64,000 nucleotides of DNA from Mesostigma viride (lineage: Eukaryota > Streptophyta > Mesostigmatophyceae > Mesostigmatales > Mesostigmataceae), in NCBI GenBank assembly GCA_009746045.1, contig RPFO01001195.1, positions 18,468 to 82,467 of the forward strand, written 5' to 3'. The position numbers and the translations under genes were made by a program. Positions 12,115-24,200 of this stretch are shown here, piece after piece. Under the pieces are notes generated by a model. It saw only the letters and a list, made by a program, of their open reading frames with translations, searched no databases and was not told the DNA's origin. The stretch's first letter is position 1, and each line of letters starts with the position of its first letter.

Positions 12115-14050
12115 TAGATCCGTATATCATCACTTAATTAATGTTTGGTGAACATTGTCATTGACTATTGTACCTTTTGCTGCCAGGCTTGATCCTTGCA
12201 TGCCCATGTCGGGTTCTTATTATATTGTCTTAATTGAGGGTCCTCCTTTTCGAGGTTTAATTTCCTTCTGTCGTGCACATGCCATGCATTCTCACCTCCG
12301 TAACTTATCATTCTCAATCAATACATATAACGCGGTCAGACTTGCAATTCAGTGATTGCTCGCCTTCGATCATGATTCGCAGAAGCTGTGCACAAGGGGC
12401 TGCTTTCTCGATCTGGTTTAGCGCGCACCCTCGCGCATCGTTTTTTGGCCGGCCTGGGCGCATAGTCTCCCTGCCCACTGGCAGGTCCGGCTGGCCGTCG
12501 AGGGCCACGATGAATGAACGCATATTCAGTCGCGCAGCCTTGGGGCAGCTGGTTCCCGGCCTGCCGCGATCTCCCAGCCCATTCTATCCACATCACTTCC
12601 CTGCCCGGCTGCGGTCGGCGGCTGCGGTCTGGGCCTGCGCCGCCCGGCTGGCGCCCTGCATGGCGGCAGTTTTGGGCTCTGTCGCTCAGACGTACGCTCC
12701 TGAAGTCGTGGGCGGATCAAAGCTGCCGGCTCCTTCCCCTCTAGCTTGGCCCGGCGCCTGACCTCGATCTCATGGACCCTGCCAGCCCCTACTAGGCCCG
12801 GCCGGCCTTTCATCACCGCCATCCAGGATGCACCTATGCTGAGACCCAGCAGGCCTGCATGCAGCCCTGCATGCACGGCTACCGTCAGGCGTCAGCACCG
12901 CTCAGGCCGCCCAACGCCGCCTCGATCCCTCGGGGCACTTCCTCGGTCGCCACCGCCGGTCAGGCCGGGCTATAGATCCCCGGGGCCCTGCAGCATTCCC
13001 TGCCCGCGTCATCGATAATCAGTCACGTAGTAGAAAACCTATGTGGTACAACCCTGCATGCATGCACTCGGCGGATTGGATGGCCGCTCTTTTTTATATC
13101 GACCTCAACACCCAGCTAGGTCACGCGCAGCTGTTCTCGTGAACTCTCGTTGCGGATCTGTACGTGGGCTCGGCTTACGTCCGAGCTCTCCCCATGCCCC
13201 ATGGTTTTGTTAATAATGTCAATATTGTCCTGCATAGCGCCCAGTCACTATCCGGTGGCGCGCTACGACACCAACTGTTTGCCCGGCAACCTCTTGTTCC
13301 CGCAGGGCGGCCCCGTGGTAGCTGCGGGCAGGCCTTGCCACCCGGCCCACTGGAAACCACTACCTGTCATGAATTGGTGTCCACCGTACAAAATCAGAAT
13401 TGGTACTTGTACTTGCACACTGTCCTCCTGACGGTGGTGCTCGCCATGCATGGTCCGGTCCGTTTTCCCCTACGTGAAAATTCGGTCTGAGGATGTGGAC
13501 GGCGCGGCTTTCTACTCTGCAACCACCGACCTGGCATCGTGGCTCTGGACTTAGAGGGAGGCGGGCGGCGTGCTTGCTTATGAACGTTTCTCTCGCTCGC
13601 CCCTTGGCTCTTAGCCCGGCATGTGGTTGGTGCATCCCAGGCGTCGGGCTACACGGCGGATCGGGCTGAGCGGGCTATAAGGACCCTGACCGCCGGCTTC
13701 GGAGTGTTGCCGGCTCCGGGAGGACTGCGTGGACCTGCTGGAGGGCCAGCGGACCCCTTGGACCTGGGTCGGCGCGGACCTGGACGTCGTACTGGCGCCA
13801 ACGCCTTTCAGTAGTGCTTACCCGGCTGGGCTATGCCTGACATCTTGCGCCGCCGCACACGGTGTGATTTTGTGACGCAGCGCCGCTATTATATAGGCTG
13901 TTTTACTTCGTTCCACGGTGTGGAGTGTCCTATGTCGGCTTGTAGTTGTTTTGCAGTGGTATATAAGCTCTTGTTAGCTAGCGTTGGCTTCGGAGCTATG
14001 TTTGGGTGCCTTCACTCTGCTGTACGTAATCATAATTTTTAGTATATACA
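12115..14050 (+). mobile_element. R2-like (endonuclease-type) LINE remnant, 5'-truncated
   Basis: 12115-12350 matches the 3' untranslated end seen at 37870-38060 (shared block ending ctcacctccgtaacttatca). From about 12355 the sequence follows the element at 47490-48560, base for base in long stretches. Shared landmarks are the region after the reverse transcriptase, SCGQALPPG in place of the zinc knuckle, QNQNWYLYLHTVLLTVVLAM, and SEDVDGAAFY. It is riddled with frameshifts. Near 12493 it keeps CGA where the better copy has a TGA stop. Confidence 0.65.
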
Positions 14051-14689
14051 ACGCCGGCCTATGGCGACCTCGCATGTCAATCAAGCTCTACCGGATCCCC
14101 GGCTAGCATGCCATTATCACTTATCTTCAACATGCACATCATGCAGTGGGATGTGGGCATTTAGTAGTCTTTCTATACAAACTGAGGCTGTCATCCACTG
14201 TACTTGCATGTATGCCAAGGAGTTCGCGTTGCGCATATGCATCTAGCAGTAGCCACTTTTCGGCAGAGCTACAAGGGCAGGGCAGGTTCGAGCAATAGGA
14301 CTCGCGCAGTTCAACAATCTTGCGTACCATTTCTTGCCATAAATATATAGCTATGTGTGTGAACATGCGTCAGTGGCTGTACTGCTTGTCATTGTTCTAA
14401 GGGCAAGGCCTCTGCATTCTGCATGCGTTGCCATGGTGGCCCCGGGGCCTCTGCTGGATGTTGCCAGGATCGCAAGTTGTTCTGGCGTAAGCAGCAAACT
14501 TGTGGCCTTGCCCACGCCTAGACTGGCGCACCAGATAACCAGAAATAGCTGATCCTTCGAACCCTTGTTACAGGTAACAAAAAGTAACTGCCGCATGCGT
14601 CTTGGCCTGTTGTAAGTCTCAAGGGATATTAAAGTCACCAAGACTCTATCAATCGATATGCATAATGCCTACTAGAAAGGAGGCCACAC
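14051..14689. other. Intergenic, no gene seen
   Basis: No supported coding or repeat feature. It covers the 3' side of the Tom40-like gene and may include its 3' untranslated region. Confidence 0.4.
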
Positions 14690-15418
14690 CTATGCCCTCC
14701 CTGCCACCTTCACGCCTATGCTGATGTCATAACTTTTCCGGAAATCCTTTACCTCGGCATGCGCAAACACCCGCACCATGTCTCCAAACCTGTCCTCCCA
14801 GTCCCCTCGAATCCGACCATCCGACTCCACGTGGAGATGCAGCCGACCCTGCGACCATCGGCATTCATACCCGATACTCGATGCTGGCTGCCGGTAGGCG
14901 CCCTGGTAGGAAAAGTCAGCCGACAGGGTGGCATTGCTCGAGAGCTTCTGCAGGGACGTAATGGACGCCCTTTGGCAGTCCACCTGAGCGGTGGCGGATA
15001 CTACAGAGCCTGTGTAGTGGCCGAGTAATCCTAGCGTCGGCGACAGGCGGTCTTCCGAGAGAAAAGCCTCAATGCCGAGTGCGAGGGCGTTGGTGATTTT
15101 GCGAAGACAAGACACGTGGGAGTAGATGCCATGGCATAGCTCAACCTTGCATGTTGACTTTTCCCGGCTGAATTCCAAAGCTGCAGCCTTCTCGAGGGGA
15201 TAGTACGCAGGATCGCGCCCTGCAGCCCCAATCGCCTTTTCCTGGGGCAGCTCTGTCCGGCTTCCACCGGACCTTAATCTTGCTGGATCGGTTAATACCC
15301 CCTGCCACGGCTGGATGATTTGCGGGTGTAGATGGACCTGCTGGCAACGGCCGGGAAAACTGGCATCCTTCTTATCAGCAACGGCGCTGACCACTTCTCT
15401 CAATCGATCCGTTGGCAT
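14690..15418 (-). CDS. Tom40-like mitochondrial outer-membrane porin (C-terminal part or divergent)
   Basis: Tom40 is the channel of the TOM complex that imports preproteins into mitochondria; it is a 19-stranded beta barrel of the eukaryotic porin (VDAC/Tom40) family. The 242-residue frame ends with SIGYECRWSQGRLHLHVESD, a turn with WEDRFGDM, AHAEVKDFRKSYD and SIGVKVAG. These align in order with the plant and fungal Tom40 C-terminus (GYDY.LRQ...G..DSNG, LE.R, L..E.DH...DYK.G.G). The final strand could serve as the sorting beta-signal. The N-terminal 110 residues are less recognisable. Tom40 is usually 300-390 aa, so one or more 5' exons may be missing, or the start lies further up. VDAC or a degenerate copy are the alternatives. 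Confidence 0.5.
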   Translation of the reverse strand: MPTDRLREVVSAVADKKDASFPGRCQQVHLHPQIIQPWQGVLTDPARLRSGGSRTELPQEKAIGAAGRDPAYYPLEKAAALEFSREKSTCKVELCHGIYSHVSCLRKITNALALGIEAFLSEDRLSPTLGLLGHYTGSVVSATAQVDCQRASITSLQKLSSNATLSADFSYQGAYRQPASSIGYECRWSQGRLHLHVESDGRIRGDWEDRFGDMVRVFAHAEVKDFRKSYDISIGVKVAGRA

Positions 15419-16377
15419 TTTGAGGGCAATGTCTGAGCTCCCTTTCCAGTGGAAAGCATGCTAACCAGTGACGTGACATGAGCCCAATGGCAGGCGGGTT
15501 CTGAACATGCGGAACTCCCAGCTGGCCTCAGGACATCCCGAGAGCCTACGAAAGTCCTCGCCAGAACAACGAGTAGGCATCATATAAAGCATGCCAGTTA
15601 GCCACGCGCCTCAGCACCCATGGCCTCAGCTAAAGATAGAGTGACGACAGGCGTACACACAACCAACGCATCTTCGCAAGGGAAAATGGATATGGCGGGG
15701 GCAGCGCCCGCAGGAGATCAGGCAAGGCAGCACGTGCTCAAGTCCCCACCCCCCAACCGCCTGTAGTCTCACGGAGTCTCTCGCACTTGCATCCGCAAGT
15801 TATAGTCCACTGACTTGTTGCCAGCTCGAGTACGTCCACGTTTTGCCGCGCATTTCCTGCAAAGTGCAAAGCCGCGTAGATCCGTACATGCATGGTCAGT
15901 CAGTCAAGTCCAGATGCATGGAGCCTTGACGGCAACCGTTTGCTGGATAGGCCGGATGCCCGGATCCCGGAATCAGGAATGGCTGGGTCGAGTTTGCCGC
16001 GCAATTTGAGGTCCTGCTGTTTGCCAGAGGCGCTGCTCGCAGCTACACCAACACGATTGTACGGGATGGACACGATGTAATGCAACCGACACGATAGTAC
16101 GGGATTCCGGATTAGTACAAATCCGGGCATGCGCGATGTATCCCGCGTGCCCGAGAAACGGCCGAAGTCAAAAATGTTTTTTGCGCCAGAACTGACGCGG
16201 ATCGATGTCACGAGAAACGACCTCGACTATGTCACAGCCGGTGCCTCCTGTGCACCTAAATAAACAGAGAAACCATGGACACTACATGACAGGCTTCATC
16301 CCCATTTTCATAGAATGTATGCCGTGGAAGTGAACCAAAATGGAATGCGTCCATGCTGTTGTTCCAAATGAAAATGG
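15419..16377. other. No supported gene
   Basis: Possible upstream exons of the Tom40-like gene (minus) were looked for. One frame starting at ATG 15580 joins it in phase, but only through a 33-base intron, which I do not accept. No repeats stand out. Confidence 0.35.
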
Positions 16378-16458
16378 GTGTCGGGAAATTCTGCTGTCTC
16401 TGCATGCCGTCAGCTAGTCCGTGCTGAGAACCTACTTAATTTGGGTGTTTTTTTTACC

Positions 16459-16935
16459 ATGGCGATGGCGAGGGTAGTAATGTTAGCTGGGGGAGCTGTC
16501 GTGTTGGGCCGCATCATCGCCTTGGCAAGGAGTGGCAGCAAGACGAAAGCCGCCGTTGGCGACATTACGATGGAACCGCTAAACCCGGCGTCTAGACTCG
16601 GCATCGAGGTGCGTCAATTGGACCATTCAAGCGGCCATTTGAAGGGGAAAGCAAGGCTGCAGGCTATACTAAGATGGATTGGGCTCCTAGACAAGATGAC
16701 TACGAGCATCGCTTGTCCGTGCCTTGGCATGACGCGCGCGGAGAGCGGGGACGACGTAAATAACCCAGTCGAACCCACGCAAGGACGCCCGATGGTCGGC
16801 CAGGCGGCTGACGCAGACAACCCAGACGAGAACAACGCCCCCAAGTTCGATGACGTCTATTATGCGAGCAAGGCGGAGCGAAATGTCGTCATTTCCATGG
16901 TGGGTAGCATGAGCGTGGGTGGTACCTATACGTAA
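16459..16935 (+). CDS. Hypothetical protein, doubtful
   Basis: A 158-residue frame from the first good ATG. It opens with a hydrophobic stretch (ARVVMLAGGAVVLGRIIALA) that could be a membrane anchor or signal, then turns polar and acidic (DADNPDENNAPKFDD). No family recognised. It may be one exon of a longer gene, since a donor-like GTGGGT lies near 16899, or it may be chance. Confidence 0.2.
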   Translation: MAMARVVMLAGGAVVLGRIIALARSGSKTKAAVGDITMEPLNPASRLGIEVRQLDHSSGHLKGKARLQAILRWIGLLDKMTTSIACPCLGMTRAESGDDVNNPVEPTQGRPMVGQAADADNPDENNAPKFDDVYYASKAERNVVISMVGSMSVGGTYT

Positions 16936-17827
16936 ACCGTTTGTACCCCGGTGGTCCCCCGACAGAACCCAGGCTTCGCGAGGGCTACCCCTAATGGTGA
17001 CCATTACAGTGACCATGACCACCATGCTGGGCTTCGCGAGGGCTACCCCCTCCCACTATGGGGTCGCTTTGCTCAGTTTTGGGCACCCAAATGGGTGGGA
17101 AAAATAATCATTCATGAGCATGTCAATGATGGCCAACTCGTGCTCGGGTGTTACGTGCCTTGGGTGGCGTAATGTGGCTGCTTCGATAAGGTATATTTAC
17201 GTGTGTTTCAATGGGCTTGAATTGGGTACCACCTAATATTTGCTACATAAGGATTCCCTTCTGCCCCCCTTGGCACCCCCAACTCCCCCATACCCCCACC
17301 CTCTCAACAAGGGTCTTTCTAGTTTCTACCCCTAAAGATTTGCCGTTCTCCCGCCACCTGCCCATTGGGCATCTCCTACGCGTTCGTGGGCATCCGCTGG
17401 CCTAACCACAGCCATGGAGCATGTGGCATTCGGAAGCCTTGGCGTCCCTCTCTGTGGCCATTCATGCGCCTGCTTCACTTCATCCCACGTACGGCGTTTC
17501 AATGGCGGGATGTTTATCTGTTTGTGTTGGCTTCCAGTACATGCAGACCACATGCTGAACCATTCGTCGATCACCACCACCACATGAGAGAGCCTACGTG
17601 ACCCATATTTCCTGGGCGGGGGGGTGGGGGTGGGGAGGGGGGGGGACATGTCAGATAGTTCCATGCGGCTCAAAGGCAACCCCACGACAACGTCGGGGTC
17701 GGGTTCCACAGTCATCATTTCTAGAGGAGTCACCCTGGTCAACCACGAACTCGAACTCGTCAGACCGCGTTCCATTCTAGAAAATGCTGGCACGTTTTTG
17801 GCATGTGCTCTTGCAGGGGACACCAAT
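16936..17827. other. Intergenic with a short duplicated block
   Basis: A block containing cttcgcgagggctacccc occurs twice, about 60 bases apart (near 16973 and 17033). A frame at 17700-17810 has some protein-like character (VIISRGVTLVNHELELV), but no start, splice sites or family support a gene. Confidence 0.35.
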
Positions 17828-18058
17828 CACACTGCTGGCAAACATGCTCTGTCACCCGTCACGCCCCACCCATCACACTGCTGGCAAACGTGCTCTGTCA
17901 CCCGCCACGCCCCACCCATCGCACTGCTGGCAAACGTGCTCTGTCACCCGTCACGCCCCACCCATCGCACTGCTGGCAAACGTGCTCTGTCACCCGTCAC
18001 GCCCCACCCATCGCACTGCTGGCAAACGTGCTCTGTCACCCGCCACGCCCCACCCATG
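17828..18058. repeat. 46-bp tandem repeat, five copies
   Basis: Five consecutive copies of a 46-base unit containing actgctggcaaacgtgctct and ending in a cgccccaccc block. The copies differ at only a few positions (cgtcacg or cgccacg). It lies about 160 bases upstream of the proposed start of the ankyrin-HECT gene. No spacers differ between units, so it is not a CRISPR array. Confidence 0.9.
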
Positions 18059-18214
18059 GGCCCCTCATGGTCAACACATGATGCCACTCACATCTCCTGG
18101 CCGGCTCCCCTGCCTTTTGTATTGCAAGGGTGTTTGCCTTTATTTAGATTTGCTGAATCCTTAAATCTTGCCGCTCCTTTGCTTTGTGTGCGGTTTCTTC
18201 CCTGCCTTGCGCGC

Positions 18215-21200
18215 ATGGCCGGTCGCTGGCCACAGATCCGGCACCCGCCCTCCCAGCCAGAGCAAGAGGCACTCGAGGCCCTCCTCAGGTATGCTGTCAC
18301 CATGCACACCTCATGCAGGCCCCATCACAATGTCGTCTCTTCATGCTTCGCCTTGCCACAGGAAGCTACTCCAAAGGGAGTTGGGTTGCTGCCGCAGGAA
18401 GCTACTCCAACTGTTGAGGGATTGGGGTCGCCCTCGTAGGCCTTAGCTACTTCTTTAATGAGACAACTTGGATGTCCTCCTTGTGTCGTGGTGGGCGCAA
18501 CGCATCAGTCGGAGATGGTGGGCGCAGTACCCCCCCCACAAAAATGTGAGGTCCCCATTGGTTAACGTGGGATCGTGGCTGTCGGGTGTGGGCAGGCGAC
18601 AGCCTTGTCTATTTATAGACAGTGCTGTGGAGGGATATGGATGGATGCGCAGGGCATCCCGGCTCGTGGTGGCTAGGAGGTGGCCACAGAGCGACCCCTG
18701 TTTTCGCGACACTAGAACAATGTTGGGGGAAGGGGGGGCAGGGGGTGGCAGCAAGCACACAGGTGAGGGATGATTACCGCCAACTATGACAAAACTGGCG
18801 GCTTGTCGATACTGTCGGCGGAATCTGTTGTCTTTGGCTCTTCCACTACTGCCCTCTTGCATGCGCAGTTGGCTGAGATTTCCTCCCTCTGAATAATCTT
18901 GTCTGCACCACTCTTGTCCTCCTGCATGTGCCCTGGACGTGCTTGCTTGCATGCGCGACACCCGCACCTGGCGGATGCCGTCCTTGCGTCGGCCAGCATC
19001 ACCAACGCACGCAAGCTGCTTCCGGTGGACGCTCGGGCGCTGGTAGACAGCGTTGTGCGGGCGGCGCACGCGTGGCCTGCAGTGACTCGCGAGTGGAAGG
19101 ATAGAGGGGTAAGGAACTACGGACGATGGAATAAGGAGGGTAGGAAGCAAAGGAGGGAGGACAGGGGAAAGGCACAGGGGTAGGATTGGGTCAGAGTATG
19201 GGCAGACGAGGGGTAAGGAGCTGTGGACGGTAGAATATGGAGGGGGGGAGGGGGGGGAGTGCGATAGAATAAGGAGGGGGGAGAGAGGGGTAAGTGCGAT
19301 AGAATAAGGAGGGGGGAGAGAGGGGTAAATGCGATAGAATAAGGAGGGGGGAGAGAGGGGTAAGTGCGATAGAGTATGGAGGGGGAGAGAGGGGTAAGTG
19401 CGATAGAGTATGGAGGGGGAGAGAGGGGTAAGTGCGATAGAGTATGGAGGGGGGAGAGAGGGGTAAGTGCGATAGAGTATGGAGGGGGGAGAGAGGGGTA
19501 AGTGCGATAGAATATGGAGGGGGGAGAGAGGGGTAAGTGCGATAGAATGTGGAGGGGGGAGAGAGGGGTAAGTGCGATAGAGTATGGAGGGGGGAGAGAG
19601 GGGTAAGGGCAATAGAATTAGGAGGGTGGGAAGCAAAGGAGTCAGGACAGGGGAAAAGCACTGGGGAAGATTGCGGCCGAGTATGGTCCATGGAAAACAG
19701 AAGAATGTAGTCATTGGAGGTAACCTGGAACTTGCATGGTGAGTCGCCCTATAGGTAGATGTGGGCACATTCCCTCTCAAGCTCTTTACGTAAAAGTTGG
19801 GGGTGTTGCACCATTGATACAGCCTTGATGGGCAACGACGCGGGTGCTCATGGCCGCTTGTCGCATCGCGTTGCGTACAGTCCACATGCGTCTCATGAAG
19901 ATGTCGACTCGTTGGCATGGTCTGTTAACCCCCCAGGACGCAGCACATCGCTCTTGTCTTGTTCACGTCTTGTCATGGGTACTTTGTCATGGGTACCTTG
20001 TCATGGATGCCTTCTCATGGGTACCTTGTCATGGGTGTCTTGTCATGGATTCCGTGTCCATTATCTACTGGCATCCACCCACCCAGAAGCGCAGCTTATC
20101 GCTCTTGTCGCGTTTATGTCTTGTCATATGTATCTGTCGCCTTCAAACCCAGGAGTGTGGCTCGTGGCTCCACCTGGCGGCCGAGCTGGGCGAGGCTGAG
20201 CTGGCTCGCTTCCTGTGTCTGCATGGCCACCCGCTGGACGCCAGGAACCGGGTGGGTGCCCACCACGAATAGACATCAGGAAACGGGTGGGTGCGCGCAA
20301 GAGGTACTCACAATTGCAATTGCCATGCGGCATGCCATTAGCACTGGCAACAGCCTGTGTGCATGCGTACGCGCGCCAGTACGCAACAACAAGCGAGTGC
20401 GGGGCTGCACACGGAAAATTCGTAGTGATGGGATGGGTGCGTGCCCGCCTGCAAGTAAAGATAACAGCTGTAGTATATTAATAGATAGTATAATATATAA
20501 TATAGATATAGTAGTATTAGATAACAGTATTTTGATATATTTGTGTGTCAAGCGCATGCACATTGTAGCTGGCGAGGATGCCGGTGAAGTCAGCCCAAGG
20601 TACTGAGCAGCACTGATGCGGCGGGAATAGTAGGGCCTGCGTTGTGGACAAACGGAGCCAAGAAGGTACTCCCTTACTTGCTACTCCCGCCATCGGACCG
20701 CCTCTTATGGAATGTGATGTATCGCCTGACTCTGTGCTCCCTTTTCCTCCATCCTAGCCCATCTTGCATGACTGTGCGTATGGTGTACGCTGGAGTACGG
20801 TCTCTCTGACTGACAGCGGAGTACGGTCTCTCTGATAGACAGACTGGTATGGAAAACCTTCTACTGTGTGCCCTGGCGACCTCTCTAGAGTCCCTCCCGT
20901 CCACCCCATCATGGCCATGCCTTGTCCACCACTCCTCCCGTCGACCCTATGATGGCCATGCCTCACATCTGCCCAGGCGGGGGAGACGCCGCTCCACGTG
21001 GCCTCCCGTGAGGGCCATCGCGCGACAGCGAACGCTTTCCTCCTCCACGAGCAACTGCGCGCGTGGCAGCAACAGCAGCTGGCATCCGCCACGAGCTCCA
21101 ATGCCTCCGCCGTCGTCGCTGACATCATCGCGGGGCCAGGGGGAACTGTTGCAGCGGAGGCGGGCTCACCCCTGCTGTCGGCCTTGAGGGAAATGGGCGC

Positions 21201-24200
21201 GGCTTGCAGGGATGGCATCCAGCATCGGGGCCCACAAGGGGGAGCAGAACTGCGGCAGGAGGACGGCGCACAAGGGCAACTGGTGCCAGCGCCCACAGCT
21301 CCAGAAGGGAGGCGAGGGGAGCCCGGGGAGGGCATGAAGGGGGCTGAGAATCACAGTCAGGGAAGGGGTGGGGAAGGCGCGGAGGGTGGCGCAGGGGACA
21401 TCGGGCAGAAGAAGCCGCAAGGGGGGGCGCATGGGCAGATGACCTTCGATAGCGGTTTGCTGCTGGAGAGGGATACGGCCGGCAGGTCGCCGATTGACGT
21501 TGCCAGGGATGCGCCCATGGCGGCTTTTCTTGCCGAGTGGCAGCCCTGGGCGCACCAGCTGCCTCCGCCAGGTAGGGATGGACCCAAAAAGAAAATCACG
21601 AAAGGTAGGGCGTGCGGTTGTGGATGGAAACAAACGTGCCAGCCAGCGAGAATGTTAATGCTGCTGTGTATTTGTGGGCATGTGTGTCTGCGTGTATGTC
21701 GACTTACAGTGGACGTTTGTGGATGCTCGTGGCGACTGGTAGCAGTATGGATAGAGCAGGGGTGGGCAAGTCCCATTGTGGGGCTGAAAGAGTGGCTGTG
21801 TACGCAGCGGTGGGTGGTCGGTCGGGCGAGGTCGGTCGGTCGGTCGGCCGGGCGGTCGGTCGGGCGGGCGGGCGGGGTAGGTGGGTGGGCGCATGGGCGG
21901 GCAGGTGGGTGGGTGAGCGGGTGGATGGGCGGGCGGGTTGGCGGGGTAGTTCGGTAGCCCCTCTTGTGTCCCACCCTGCTGCACATGCACGTTGTCCTTT
22001 CCTTGCTCATATTTTTACACGTGTCATTGTGTGTGATTGTGTGTGATTCATGTGATTGTGTGTGATTCATGTGATTGTGTGTGATTGTGTGTGATTGTGT
22101 GTGATTGTGTGTGATTGTGTGTGATTGTGTGTGATTGTGTGTGATTGTGTGTGATTGTGTGTGATTGTGTGTGATTGTGTGTGATTGTGTGTGATTGTGT
22201 GTGATTGTGTGTGATTGTGTGTGATTGTGTGTGATTGTGTGTGATTGTGTGTGATTGTGTGTGATTGTGTGTGATTGTGTGTGATTGTGTGTGATTGTGT
22301 GTGATTGTGTGTGATTGTGTGTGATTGTGTGTCATTGTGTGTGATTGTGTGTCATTGTGTGTGATTCTCTTCTGTCCCTTCCCCTGGCCCCATTCCCACC
22401 CCCTTGTTAATGCTTCCTGCGCCCCCCCCTCTTCTCTCCATGCCTTCTTATTTCTGCCTTATCCATAACCCTTCTCGCGTTTCGAAACCTCTCTTCCCTT
22501 CCCCGCCTCTTCCAATGTGTGCCCTGCCCCTGTGCCCCGCAAACCGCAGCGCTGCTGTCCGTTGCCACCGTTGCATGCCTGCGCGCGCCCAGTTGCGGGG
22601 ACCTGGCTGAAGCGCTGCGTTGCCACATGGCGGCCGTCGGCGCGTTCCGCCTGCCTGACTCGTACAAGGCGGCGCGGCGGCTGCAGCGCGAGTACCGGCA
22701 CGTGCTGGAGCAGGTAAAGGACGTGTGTGTGTGGGGGGGGGGGGGGGGGGGGGGGCGGGGGTATGGGGGGCCCAATGGGGGCCGGGGGGGGGGGGGGGGG
22801 GGAGGGGGAGTGGGCGTGCCAGTGGGTGGAATTAATTACTGTCACTATAGCTTCCCAAGTCAGCCACTCCCTGGATACTTGATCCAGTTTTACTGCTAGG
22901 GAACGGGTACGCGAGTTTGTAAGCGAAAGTAAGCTGTGAGTTTGTAGTAGTAGTATAACAAAAGTAAGGTGCTGGGTAAGTAACCCCTCCCTGAGCTCCA
23001 TCAGTGGTGCGCTCATTTGGCACCTCCATGTTGACTTATCACACATGCCCTCTGTACTCTGATGTCTGCCATCATCCCCCCCTTCCCCCCCTGGCTTCCC
23101 CCTGCCCCCCCCCCCCGCGCGCCATCTCTCCTCCTTTTCCTCCGGGGTGCCCCCGTTCCCGTCTCCCCCCCCCCGCACACACACACAGATCTCCCTGGCT
23201 GTCTCGTCCATGTCAGCGCCCCCCCCAAACAACGCCAGCCCCACAACGGCCGCCGATACTGCAAGCCCCGCTCACTCTCCCACAGCCACGGCAGCCACCC
23301 GGGTGTCTATGGCAGTCAGCCCCCTCGCCCCCGGCTGCGATTCATTGCAAAGCGGCTGTGAGGAGTTCACCACCTTCTTTGACGCAAACTCGCGCCAGAT
23401 GGACGCCAGCTCCATGGGCCCGCCTGCCCAAGAGCATGAGGGCGAGGGCAAGTTCGAGGGTTCCAGCATAAGGCCGCGAGGCTTTGTAAAGTCACCTGCG
23501 GCGCAGGGTGCCGACTCCCAGGGCTCGAACCAGTCGGGTGGCGACTCTGACGGAGCTTACCTCACTCTGGCCTCCCTGAGTTCCATTCCGGGTGCATCGT
23601 CGCCCACCTCCGATGACATCACCGCTCATGGGAAGGCTGCGGATTGCGGTGACATGGTGACGGTCCCCAGCAGCGGCGTCGCACAGCCCTGGGTCCACAT
23701 CCTCGACGGTCTGACGTCCGAGGAGCCCAGCCGAGACGACGGTGACGGCGCCAGCACTGCTATCAAAGGAGGAGTATCCCAGACATTGGTGACGGAGGCA
23801 GCGGTATCAGAGACGTCTCCTCCCCCTCCCTCATGTGCCAGGGGTGGCCCAGGGGGCGGCCAACCACCCATCGCAAAGCCAACCACCCAACCACCCAACC
23901 ACCCTTTGGTTTCTGGGGAATCCCTTGCGGGCGGTCAAGTCGCACACGCACGGTCCTCACCTCCTTTAGCTTCTCCGGGTCACCTTGTTGATGGCCAAGC
24001 AGCAACCGCGTCTGGCCCTACTGACATCCGGCACCTCTGTGCCCGACGCGACGCGCTATTGGACCAGCTGGCGTCCTGTCTGGCCACGTTGAAGGAGGAC
24101 CTTGCGGGGCTTGCCGCCACGGTGGACACGGCTCCGCTGGTCGCGCAGATTCGGTTGACGCTGGCAGACGACGCGTCGGTGGTGACCGGTCATTCCTCCC

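Noticed and set aside
15433-15580. An upstream exon for the Tom40-like gene starting at ATG 15580
   Set aside because: It joins in phase but needs a 33-base intron, well below the size of every other intron in the window.
17624-18439. 271-codon plus-strand frame ahead of the HECT gene
   Set aside because: Most of it is the 46-bp array. Only its end, from ATG 18215 to 18288, is supported, because it splices in phase to 18997.
18353-18446. Short frame RRKLLQRELGCCRRKLLQLL ending a small separate gene
   Set aside because: The donor at 18289 splices better to 18997, which leads into the ankyrin repeats; the short frame comes from a duplicated ggaagctactcca.
22048-22335. His-Asn-Thr-Gln repeat protein on the minus strand
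   Set aside because: Translation of the gtgtgattgt intron array.
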